Positions 26,544 to 34,488 of a stretch of 64,000 nt of DNA are shown piece by piece. Each line of letters starts with the position of its first letter. Positions within the stretch are counted from its first letter, which is position 1. A program made the position numbers and the translations under genes. Under the pieces are notes generated by a model that was given only the letters and a program-made list of their open reading frames with translations, was not told the DNA's origin and did no database searches. Origin of the DNA: Paenibacillus sp. SYP-B4298 (GTDB lineage: Bacteria; Bacillota; Bacilli; Paenibacillales; Paenibacillaceae); the NCBI RefSeq assembly GCF_027627475.1, contig NZ_CP115484.1, forward strand, positions 4,534,501 to 4,598,500, given 5' to 3'.

Positions 26544-26659
26544 AGCAGCCACCTCCTGTTGTAATGGCTATAGTATATGGAGCTGCGCGCTTCTCGAAGC
26601 GTATAACTTATTGTCATCCCGGGGAAAAATAACTAAAGCATCATTGCTGCACATCCGTT

Positions 26660-27136
26660 TTATTTCAACTGATATTTGCCTTTCACTAACACGATCAACT
26701 TGTTGTTACTCACGCTACTATCCGGCGTTATGCCGCGTCCTGCTCTGGGCGACAGGATCAGATTATTATTGGCAACCGCCTTGCCATTTACCAGATCTGT
26801 ACCCGAGGTTAGATTGGAGATACCGTCCTTCTCTTCACTATAGGCAACTGCCTTGCCTGAGCGCACGATGAACTCTGTTCCCTCTTCAGTAGCAAGAAGC
26901 TTCTTGCCTGCTGCTACGGTGACTACTTTCATCGCTGTGTCCTCAGAATTGGAGCTTGATCCGCTGGAACCGCCATTTTGACCGAGCAGCTTATCTACGT
27001 AGCTCTTGGTAACTACTGGATCTTCTACACCGCCAGGAACAGGCTGGCTGCCATTTGCATTACTATGCCAAACCGTCCCGAGCACGATGCCCGATGACAG
27101 CAACAGAACAGCAGCAATTAAGTTAGGCCACTTCAA
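26660..27136 (-). CDS. Membrane-anchored secreted protein of unknown function
   Basis: A 158-residue protein with one N-terminal hydrophobic segment (residues 4-24, LIAAVLLLSSGIVLGTVW) that could be an uncleaved anchor or a signal peptide. A linker with a Ser/Gly run (residues about 55-66) leads to a compact domain of some 90 residues, with VVTVAAGKKLLATEEGTEFIVRSGKAVAY and a closing KLIVLVKGKYQL. No family was recognised. It follows the 838-residue secreted protein by 11 bases, so the two probably form an operon and may act together. Confidence 0.7.
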   Translation of the reverse strand: MKWPNLIAAVLLLSSGIVLGTVWHSNANGSQPVPGGVEDPVVTKSYVDKLLGQNGGSSGSSSNSEDTAMKVVTVAAGKKLLATEEGTEFIVRSGKAVAYSEEKDGISNLTSGTDLVNGKAVANNNLILSPRAGRGITPDSSVSNNKLIVLVKGKYQLK

Positions 27137-27147
27137 GTCTGTTCCTC

Positions 27148-29664
27148 CTAGGACTCGGAATTATTTTGTGACACATAAAAACGGCTATATTCCTTGTATG
27201 CAAGGAGCTTTTTATGTCCATTATAATATTCGTACACATTGAGCGTATAACCATTAAACATAACTCGGGAAATATTCGGGCCGGTGATCTCAATCTTGTG
27301 CTGTTGATTGCTGCCAAGTACCAGACCTTTTTCACCCTCTAGATCGATGATCTGCTCATAGGTTTGTTTGCCATCACTAATCTCAAACAGCAATTGTTTT
27401 TTTGTTTCTCTAACTTCATAAGGCTTTTCATCGGTCAACGTATATCTCATATCGAGTGTAAAGGTTGAGTTACCCGTAATACCTGCATCCAGTTTATGCA
27501 AGGTCAACACATATGGATTTATCTTCATATTTTCAAACTTGCTGCTTACTTCGCTCGCCCCTATTGGAACACTCAAGGAAGCACCTCTAATGTAACTGTC
27601 CGGTGTCTCGTCAATCTTGGAGTAGTTTCCAGCCGTGATTGCTTCTCCAACGATCAGTGACAAGCCGTTACTGTCATACTCTTTTGGCACTTGGGCGGAA
27701 GCAATGAATTGCGCCTTCCCTGAAGGACTCACTGATGCTTTTACATTGGTTAGATTAGCCTCGACATATTTGCCGTCATTAGTCCTGAAGTAACCCTTGA
27801 GCACAGGCAGGGTAGAGAAACGGTCTTCTTTGTTCACATATGCGAATTCAACATAATACAAGCTGGAGCTTTTGGACTCGAAGCGGTATGAACGCCCTAC
27901 ATCCAATGTAGCTTTGCGCCCTTTAGATGACAAGACATAGCTCAAACGATTGTTTTTAACACCGCCAAGCTCATTGACTGTGAATTGACCCATCGTGCGG
28001 ATCTTTTTATCTTTCAGTTGATCATTGAGTACCAGGCTCATTTTTGAGAATTTATAGTTATAAGGAACCTTCGTGCTGATTACATATTGAACACTCTCTC
28101 CTGCCGGGATGAGAAGCTGGTTATCCAGTTTAATGATGGATACATTCTTCTCATCAAGGGCAGCACCATTCATCTTCAGTGTGCTGACCATATCTGGAAT
28201 AAGCTGCTCTTTGTCGCCTTTGTTACGCACAGAGACATAGATATTCACAATATCTTGATCGCCCCATGGAAGTCTTTCCGTGTCCATAACCGCGATTTCG
28301 TACTTGCTATCTTCCTTCTGATATTCACGGATCAGTGAGGCATCAGAGCCGGTAGCAGTTAGCGACGGAAGCTTGAAGCCTGTCAGCACATATCCAGAAG
28401 GCTTATTCTCTTCCTTGGGCTGTTGGACAATTACCGTCCACGACTTGGACTTGTCTTCTGATGGCACTTTGCCTGTCAGTAGCAGCTCGCTCTCAATGCC
28501 TGGCACCAGATTCACTTCTTCTGATTCTGGTGAAATCGGATATCTAACTCCCGAGGAGCTCAATAATTCATATTTATACGCAGGCAACTTGACTGCCTTC
28601 TCGCCCTTATTCGTAAACTTCAATGTGACTGAAATTTCATTCTGCTTATCGCCTTCATCCAGATAGCTATATTCAACCATACTTTGGATGCTTTGACTGT
28701 CTACCATAATCGTCTTGGCTTTGTTCACCTCGGCAACGATCGTATTCGTCGCTTGCCAAGTCATGGCATAATTCGCAACTGGGGACTCAAAGCTGGCCTC
28801 GCCCTCTGTCTGCGTCACGAAAAGCTGGGCGCCAGCAAGATCAATTGATTTTCTTACCTCGCCGGACAGCAGAACGTCAAGCTTCTGACCGGAATCCAGC
28901 TTCTGACCTGCCGCCAGGTTCGTATTCAACTGAATAATGAAACCAGCCTTGGTCTTTATATAATATTTGTAATTCGAAATATCCTTCGCAAATGTCCCTT
29001 GATTGCTCAGTTGGAATGTTGTTTGAAACTGGGTTGTATTTCCTAGACTAAACTTCGATCCTGGTTGCAAATACGTTCTAATCTTCTCGGTACCTTTAGT
29101 GAGAATGTAGTATTGTTTAGAAGGGACGACATTTACATATTTTGAAGTAACGCGCGCCTCGCCAAGCACACGCTCATAATTGGCAGCGCCAAAATCCCAC
29201 TTAATAAGCTTAAACTTGAGATTATAATAGTTGAGCTTCGGATTGACCTTTGCATAGTACTTGTACTCCTGAGTAGACTGAGGGGCAATCTTGTTGGACT
29301 TGCTGTTGCTTGGATGAGCCTGTACTGAATATTTGGAGCCGCTAGTATCCTGTACTTCGATCCAGTAATCCATAAAGTCAAGGTTCTTGTTGTCGTTGTT
29401 ATGTACAGTTACCGTATAATGAACGATCTTTTCATTATTACTATATTGAAACAATACATCGCTAATCTCAATATAGCTTTTAGCTGAGATATTAAAGGTC
29501 TTCAGCTTCGTGCCAGCAAATGCCTTCACTGCGCTTGTTGACTGAGTTGAAGCTGCCTTCGTCTGAGTAGTAGTTGCCGCCGCGTGTACCAATGGTGATG
29601 CATTCATTACAAGAAGACTTGCCGCCAATGCCACTGTGCATGTGTACTTCCCCAATTTGTTCAT
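27148..29664 (-). CDS. Secreted protein of about six repeated beta-sandwich modules
   Basis: An 838-residue exported protein with a clear signal peptide (MNKLGKYTCTVALAASLLVM..VHAAA). Six stretches of 90-100 residues share a pattern in which alternating hydrophobic strands surround phrases such as VHYTVTVHNNDNKNLDFMDYWIEVQD, ISVTLKFTNKGEKAVKLPAYKYEL and VNIYVSVRNKGDKEQLIPDM. They look like a FxLYD/DUF4352-type Ig fold, but the match is by eye. It has no SLH domain, LPXTG motif or C-terminal membrane segment, so it is either released or held by its partner (the 158-residue protein). The function is unknown. Confidence 0.8.
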   Translation of the reverse strand: MNKLGKYTCTVALAASLLVMNASPLVHAAATTTQTKAASTQSTSAVKAFAGTKLKTFNISAKSYIEISDVLFQYSNNEKIVHYTVTVHNNDNKNLDFMDYWIEVQDTSGSKYSVQAHPSNSKSNKIAPQSTQEYKYYAKVNPKLNYYNLKFKLIKWDFGAANYERVLGEARVTSKYVNVVPSKQYYILTKGTEKIRTYLQPGSKFSLGNTTQFQTTFQLSNQGTFAKDISNYKYYIKTKAGFIIQLNTNLAAGQKLDSGQKLDVLLSGEVRKSIDLAGAQLFVTQTEGEASFESPVANYAMTWQATNTIVAEVNKAKTIMVDSQSIQSMVEYSYLDEGDKQNEISVTLKFTNKGEKAVKLPAYKYELLSSSGVRYPISPESEEVNLVPGIESELLLTGKVPSEDKSKSWTVIVQQPKEENKPSGYVLTGFKLPSLTATGSDASLIREYQKEDSKYEIAVMDTERLPWGDQDIVNIYVSVRNKGDKEQLIPDMVSTLKMNGAALDEKNVSIIKLDNQLLIPAGESVQYVISTKVPYNYKFSKMSLVLNDQLKDKKIRTMGQFTVNELGGVKNNRLSYVLSSKGRKATLDVGRSYRFESKSSSLYYVEFAYVNKEDRFSTLPVLKGYFRTNDGKYVEANLTNVKASVSPSGKAQFIASAQVPKEYDSNGLSLIVGEAITAGNYSKIDETPDSYIRGASLSVPIGASEVSSKFENMKINPYVLTLHKLDAGITGNSTFTLDMRYTLTDEKPYEVRETKKQLLFEISDGKQTYEQIIDLEGEKGLVLGSNQQHKIEITGPNISRVMFNGYTLNVYEYYNGHKKLLAYKEYSRFYVSQNNSES

Positions 29665-29923
29665 TCATTAATTCTCCTTTGTATAAAGCTGCTATATATA
29701 TAGACGAATAAATGGATGAAAAGTTTCAGGGGAATCGAAATCGATTCTTTTTCGTTCCTAGAGTCAGTCTTCCAAGTTGTTAAGCTAAAGATCTATTCTG
29801 CCATTGAGATTTTCAATATTAGTAAATTGGACCTATTTTTATAAATTACAATATGTGTTAAATTTAACATTTAGTTACTGGCCAGTTTCTATAATAATGT
29901 ACAAATAAACGGAGGATTTGAAC

Positions 29924-30388
29924 TTGAGATTCATTAAATTCACTATTGCTTTGGTTTTAGTTTGTATATTTTCTACTTCTCAAGGCGCATTCGCAGCTAT
30001 TGGTATTGGGGACACTAAGGCCACTGCTATTCCTTACACACCATGCTCTTACAGTGCAAATAATTACGCTTGTTATTCTACTGCACTACCATTAAATTCA
30101 GAAACAGATGTAGATTGGTTCCAGTGGACAAATAGAACAGGAATTACTAAACCAACTGATATATGGGTGACTAGTCCGAATGGTGCCTGGTATGGTTTTA
30201 CCTATCAAGTCATAAATAAATATGGTGATTTGATCGATTTCGCATATCTGAACACTCAAGTAGGTGGAACAGCATTCGCTCCTCAAGTGAGTGTTCCAGC
30301 AGACGCAACATTATTTCTGCAAGTATATGTTATTAATAAGCCCATTGACTTTAGCTCATTATACTCATTCAGCTTTAATATCCCATAG
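29924..30388 (+). CDS. Small secreted protein with a PPC-like domain
   Basis: The only plus-strand gene in the window. A TTG at 29924 is eight bases after GGAGG and gives 154 residues; a TTG at 29918 is too close to that site. A signal peptide (RFIKFTIALVLVCIFSTSQGAFA) is followed by about 130 residues. Its SETDVDWFQWTNRTG segment and the late ADATLFLQVYVIN segment resemble bacterial pre-peptidase C-terminal (PPC) domains, here standing alone. Two Cys (spaced nine residues apart) may form a disulfide. A strong terminator follows. Codon use is more AT-rich than in the genes around it, consistent with late arrival. The function is unknown. Confidence 0.75.
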   Translation: MRFIKFTIALVLVCIFSTSQGAFAAIGIGDTKATAIPYTPCSYSANNYACYSTALPLNSETDVDWFQWTNRTGITKPTDIWVTSPNGAWYGFTYQVINKYGDLIDFAYLNTQVGGTAFAPQVSVPADATLFLQVYVINKPIDFSSLYSFSFNIP

Positions 30389-30430
30389 GTATCCAAAAAG
30401 GTGATATATTCATAGATGTATTTAGAAGGT

Positions 30431-30482
30431 ATGCTCCCTATGTAAACAGGTTGTTTTTCCTGTTTACATAGGGAGCATTTTG
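30431..30482 (+). terminator. Terminator with a perfect 20-bp stem
   Basis: ATGCTCCCTATGTAAACAGG (30431-30450) and its exact complement (30459-30478) flank an 8-base loop and are followed by TTTTGTG on the plus strand. It begins 42 bases after the only plus-strand gene. The stem is unusually long for a bacterial terminator. Confidence 0.85.
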
Positions 30483-30911
30483 TGTATTACAAATTACAAG
30501 GATTACCATGAGCAATGGATAGAAACTCATCGCCCTTTATAATTACTATTCTATTTGCAAAGCTTTGAGTATAACCGCTGCCCCGTAAAGTAAGTACTCG
30601 CCCGCAGTCTAGCCAGATAAACTAGCGGAGCTAAGTTAAATTAGAAGGGACATAATTCTCTATGGTTGAGGTTTTGGGAGACCAGAAGCGATGATTCTAT
30701 AGATGCTACAATTATAGCAGAGATGGACTGATCCAGTTGCCCATCTGATAACTCTAACTCCAGGCATGAGTAGCAGTCGCATCAGTTAGAGTCTCATTTG
30801 CCATCCCTACGATAGGATGAAAATATGTCTACGCATTAAGTTAACGAGATATTAAATATTCAAATGACATCGGGTGCATGTAGATGATTTTATCGGGACA
30901 CCAATAAAATC
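30483..30911. other. Intergenic stretch without a supported gene
   Basis: About 430 bases with frequent stops in all frames and no start with a convincing ribosome site. It holds an inverted repeat ACTCTAACT/AGTTAGAGT (about 30756-30791) with an 18-base spacer. I cannot link it to any family; a decayed gene is possible. Confidence 0.5.
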
Positions 30912-30940
30912 AAAAAAAGAAGCCCCGAAGGGCTTCTTTT
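30912..30940. terminator. Bidirectional terminator of the S-layer gene
   Basis: GAAGCCC (30919-30925), loop CGAA, GGGCTTC (30930-30936), with A-runs and T-runs outside on both strands. It ends the S-layer transcript on the minus strand (seven T, 30918-30912). Confidence 0.9.
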
Positions 30941-30951
30941 CGAGAAATTGA

Positions 30952-33834
30952 TTACTCAACTTCTACAGTAATTGTGTTGCTGAACTCACCTTTGATGGTG
31001 TAAGAGACGATGAACTTGTCGCCAGATACAACATGTGGAGTAATTGCACTTGCAGTACCAGTTACAACACCGTTAGCAACATTTCCGCCAGTGAATTTAG
31101 TACCAACATTATCAATACCGCTGATTGTTACAGATGGATCATAAGTTGCATCGTCACCATATTGATCGATGAACTTCAGACCATTAAATACGTCCTGAAC
31201 AGTTGCAAAGTTAGCACCAGTTTGAACAGTTACATAACCGGACTCGCCTTTGAATTTCTTCTCAGTTCTGTATTCAACTTTTGTAACTTTAGGCAGTACA
31301 TTGGATACTGTTGCAGTTTTGTTGAAAGTTTCAATTCCACCTTTACCGTTAGGAACAGTTACAGTGAAGCTGAAAGATTCTTCAACTGGATCGGATTTAC
31401 CAAATGGATATCCAGTAGTATCAGCGTCAACAATGATGTTTTTGCCATCATATTTAAGGTTTTTAGTAGTTGGAACTTCTACAGAGTATTGAGCAGGATC
31501 CAGTTGGAATTGCTCGCCGTCAGATGTTCTCTTACCAAATACTTTTACTTCTCTTTTGTGAGCAGGTACTCCACTAGCAACACCACCAAAGAATTTGGAG
31601 ATATCGTTTACGGAGAAGTCTTTCAGCTCAGATACAGCAGCAGTCGAAACAGTGAACTCGTAGGAGGAGACTTCTTTAGCAGCTTCACCATCAACTGCTT
31701 TTTTCCACAGAGTTACTTTATAACGACCTGTACCGGAAGCATTTGCCTCAATAGTAGTTGGCAGAGTTGCATCAGCAATAGCAAAGTTAGTGCCACTTAC
31801 ATGAGTCAGCTTAGCTTCATAAGCGCCTGTGTTATCTTCCAATTTCCAGTTACGGGAAAGAGTGTCTTCGATAACAATTTTGTCAAGTTTAACTTCAAAG
31901 GAAGCAGTTCCGTCATTTTTAAGGATCTTATTGCGATCGAAATCTACTTTCTTGATGTAGCTTGGAGCTGGACGCTCGTTTACAGTCACTTGAACTGTAG
32001 ACTGCGCTGGCGAGTTTTTAACATAAGCAGACATGCTATAAGTGCCTTTTGCATTGACATTAGTCAAGTGCAGCTCGATAGTTGCTTTACCTGTTGTCGA
32101 GTCTTTAACGAAACGAAGTGCATCTTTACCATCTGCAGCAGTTGGGAAAGAAGAGTTCAAAGTAATGCGATTAACCAAATCATCATACTTTGTTACTTCA
32201 TTACCATTTCCATCGACAGCTTGGTAAGGAACAGTGACTTTTTTATCGCCAATCGCAACACTGGATGGCGAAGTCAGTGTAATAGTTTCAACTGCGCTTC
32301 CTTTAGTAACCTCTACGTCGAACTTGGTTTGTTTACCAGTGAAAGTAGAGTTGAACACGATGGAGTTAGTACCTTCCATAATGTATCCGTTAGTGTTAGG
32401 AGCTTTAAGTTTCAGACCCAATTGATTTTTGTCTTTGCCTTGACCGTCAACAAAGTTAGCTTTGCTAGCGGAGCTTGTAGCAATATCAAAAATGGTTTGG
32501 TTTGTTACATATACGTTCAACTCATTAGCCAGTTTAGTAAGGTTAGTGATGTTGTTACCGTATTGGTCATGCGCTTCAAACAGGATTGTGTACTCAGAGA
32601 ATGTAGATCCAGCGGAAATTTTCTTACCTTCTGGATGATACAATTCTTTAACAGTTACTTCATTAACGCGAGCTTGTGCTCCTACTTCAAATGTGTTGCT
32701 AACAAATACGTTGTTAGTGCCATTGGAGTAGTTTGCATTAACGAAAACTTTCTCACCAATTGTGAAAGTAACACCTGTCAGTGAGTTTTTCACAACAAGC
32801 ACACCGTTAGTTTTCGATTTAACTTCACCTTTAGAAGGTTGGAAGTTAACACTGCCACCAAATGTTTTGGATACATCTTCACCGTATTGGTTAGTTACTT
32901 TGTAAGAAATTTCAATTTCATTACTGTTAACAGAACCATTAGCATCATCATTAGTACCCAGAGCGAATTTATCACCAACAAACTCAATGTTAGCAACTTT
33001 TTCGTTCTCAGCAGAGAAGGAAGCAGTCAATTCAGCTTCAGTAGCGTCTTTTGCAACAACTGTGTAGTCACCAGCAATCAGTTTGCTGTTCAGTTCCAGC
33101 TTAGCTACTTTTTTGTCTTCGGAGTAGGTTACTTTATCAACAGTTACAGTAGCATTGCCACGTTTCAGCTCAAACTTAGCTTTGTCAGTAGCGATCTCTT
33201 TGTTGAAAGTAACAGTTACTTCTTTAACAGCTGTAGGAGCAACCGCGATTGCAGGAGCTACAACTTCGTAGCCTGGCAGACCCAGTTTAGTTCCCAGCTT
33301 TTGACCGTCAACCTCTTTGTCAAGAGCAGTTGTGATGATGTCATAAGTAACACCACGAACAGCTTTTTCATCCAGGTTCAGCTTGTCGTCGATGATACCA
33401 GCAGCAATTGCCAGTTCGCCGATTTTGCTGTAGTCAGAAGTGTCTACACCCAGAGCGCGCAGGATAACTGTTGCGAACTCTTTGTAAGTGATTTCGTTGT
33501 CGAAACCAAAGTTCGTAGCGGAGTTACCTTGCATGAAGTTGTTTTCTTTAGCCCAGGAAATGTATCCGTCGTAGAAAGTTCCACGAACGTCAGTGAAAGT
33601 ATGGGATTTTACAGTTTCTTTTGCCTCAGTCTCTTTACCAGCAAGACGGGACATCAGAACTGCTACGTCCTGGCGCAGCCAGTTAGCGTCTTCCAGAAGG
33701 TCACCGTTTTGGTTCCCCTTGATAACGCCCAGACCTTGAAGTTTAGTACCAGATTCAGATGCTGCAGCTGCTACGGCTGAAAACATAGAGAACACCATAG
33801 CGATGGCTACAAGCAAAGATAAACTTTTCTTCAT
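30952..33834 (-). CDS. Probable major S-layer protein with N-terminal SLH domains
   Basis: A 960-residue exported protein. The ATG at 33834 (MKKSLSLLVAIAMVFSMFSAVAAAA) follows a purine-rich GGAGGAG and opens a classic signal peptide; the longer frame to 33996 has none. Three SLH-like domains follow (residues about 30-200: FTDVRGTFYDGYISWAKENNFMQG, EITYKEFATVILRALGV), then six or more Ig-like modules. Regular AT-ending codons (GTA, ACT, GCA), a lower GC than the neighbours and a long two-promoter leader suggest very high expression. SLH at the N-terminus and its size fit Paenibacillus S-layer proteins. That it is the main one is inference. Confidence 0.87.
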   Translation of the reverse strand: MKKSLSLLVAIAMVFSMFSAVAAAASESGTKLQGLGVIKGNQNGDLLEDANWLRQDVAVLMSRLAGKETEAKETVKSHTFTDVRGTFYDGYISWAKENNFMQGNSATNFGFDNEITYKEFATVILRALGVDTSDYSKIGELAIAAGIIDDKLNLDEKAVRGVTYDIITTALDKEVDGQKLGTKLGLPGYEVVAPAIAVAPTAVKEVTVTFNKEIATDKAKFELKRGNATVTVDKVTYSEDKKVAKLELNSKLIAGDYTVVAKDATEAELTASFSAENEKVANIEFVGDKFALGTNDDANGSVNSNEIEISYKVTNQYGEDVSKTFGGSVNFQPSKGEVKSKTNGVLVVKNSLTGVTFTIGEKVFVNANYSNGTNNVFVSNTFEVGAQARVNEVTVKELYHPEGKKISAGSTFSEYTILFEAHDQYGNNITNLTKLANELNVYVTNQTIFDIATSSASKANFVDGQGKDKNQLGLKLKAPNTNGYIMEGTNSIVFNSTFTGKQTKFDVEVTKGSAVETITLTSPSSVAIGDKKVTVPYQAVDGNGNEVTKYDDLVNRITLNSSFPTAADGKDALRFVKDSTTGKATIELHLTNVNAKGTYSMSAYVKNSPAQSTVQVTVNERPAPSYIKKVDFDRNKILKNDGTASFEVKLDKIVIEDTLSRNWKLEDNTGAYEAKLTHVSGTNFAIADATLPTTIEANASGTGRYKVTLWKKAVDGEAAKEVSSYEFTVSTAAVSELKDFSVNDISKFFGGVASGVPAHKREVKVFGKRTSDGEQFQLDPAQYSVEVPTTKNLKYDGKNIIVDADTTGYPFGKSDPVEESFSFTVTVPNGKGGIETFNKTATVSNVLPKVTKVEYRTEKKFKGESGYVTVQTGANFATVQDVFNGLKFIDQYGDDATYDPSVTISGIDNVGTKFTGGNVANGVVTGTASAITPHVVSGDKFIVSYTIKGEFSNTITVEVE

Positions 33835-34056
33835 AACCTTTTTTTCTCCTCCTCTAAAATGCTTCGGTTGTTGAGAGTGTTGATAATTGCTTAATGAATG
33901 GCTCGTTTCCCTCATCGGCCGATTCACCCCCTTCCCAGAGTAGAGCGCGTTGATATTAAATAATGTCTGCTGCATGTCTAACCCTTGTAATAACATGTCG
34001 CAGAAACTCGTAAACTCAAGAAGAAAAATATGGTAGAATCGCTAGATCACTATAAC

Positions 34057-34085
34057 ATTATACAATGGCTAATATCCAGCGTAAA
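34057..34085 (-). promoter_or_regulatory. Proximal promoter of the S-layer gene
   Basis: TTTACG (34085-34080), 17 bases and TATAAT (34062-34057) on the minus strand. It would give a leader of roughly 220 bases before the ATG at 33834. Confidence 0.6.
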
Positions 34086-34411
34086 GCACAATTTTCTTCA
34101 TCCGCCCAGTGCCAAAGCCTGCTCCGGCGATGTCGAACGAATCATTGCTTCGTTTCTACATGTAATTAAACGCACCGTTTCGCAAAAAGTTGCGATCCCT
34201 TGAAAAAATTTTTAACTTTTTTCTCGCCGCTTCTTATGTATACCAAACGCTGCACAGATAGCAGTAAGGGAGCCAACAGAAGTAAGTATAACCTGATTAT
34301 GCTGCGCCGTCGACGCTAAACATTTTCCATGGAGATTGTTTCATGCTGTCGAAGCCTGTCTACTCTATTGCTAGCTTGACCTATTCATAATAGAGTTGAC
34401 ATCATTATTAT

Positions 34412-34441
34412 ATTATACCCTAACTGTACCTTGAATTGCAA
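34412..34441 (-). promoter_or_regulatory. Distal promoter of the S-layer gene
   Basis: TTGCAA (34441-34436), 18 bases and TATAAT (34417-34412) on the minus strand, directly after the terminator of the upstream gene. It would give a leader of about 570 bases. No riboswitch was recognised in the leader, and no gene is seen in 33835-34411. Confidence 0.6.
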
Positions 34442-34443
34442 AG

Positions 34444-34469
34444 AAAACGGAGCGAGCGCGCTCACTCCG
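34444..34469 (-). terminator. Terminator of the 1387-residue SLH gene
   Basis: CGGAGTGAGCGCGCTCGCTCCG, a near-perfect self-complementary stem (34469-34448), then TTTTC TTTG on the minus strand, 20 bases after the stop. Confidence 0.8.
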
Positions 34470-34488
34470 CTACTCTGCCATTCCTTAT

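Noticed and set aside
30431-30478. Perfect 20-bp inverted repeat as a MITE or insertion-sequence end
   Set aside because: The loop is only 8 bases, a T-run follows and a gene ends just before; a terminator explains it. No target duplication is seen.
30483-30911. Possible transposase or gene remnant in the gap before the S-layer gene
   Set aside because: No frame gives a recognisable segment longer than about 20 codons; only a 9-bp inverted repeat is seen.
31033-32784. 583-codon plus-strand ORF opposite the S-layer gene
   Set aside because: Antisense product of strongly biased codons in a repeat-rich gene; Phe/Ser/Cys-rich and without a start signal.
34391-34420. Plus-strand TTGACA with TATACC as a promoter
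   Set aside because: Spacer is only 12 bases and no plus-strand gene follows; the minus-strand reading gives a better promoter.
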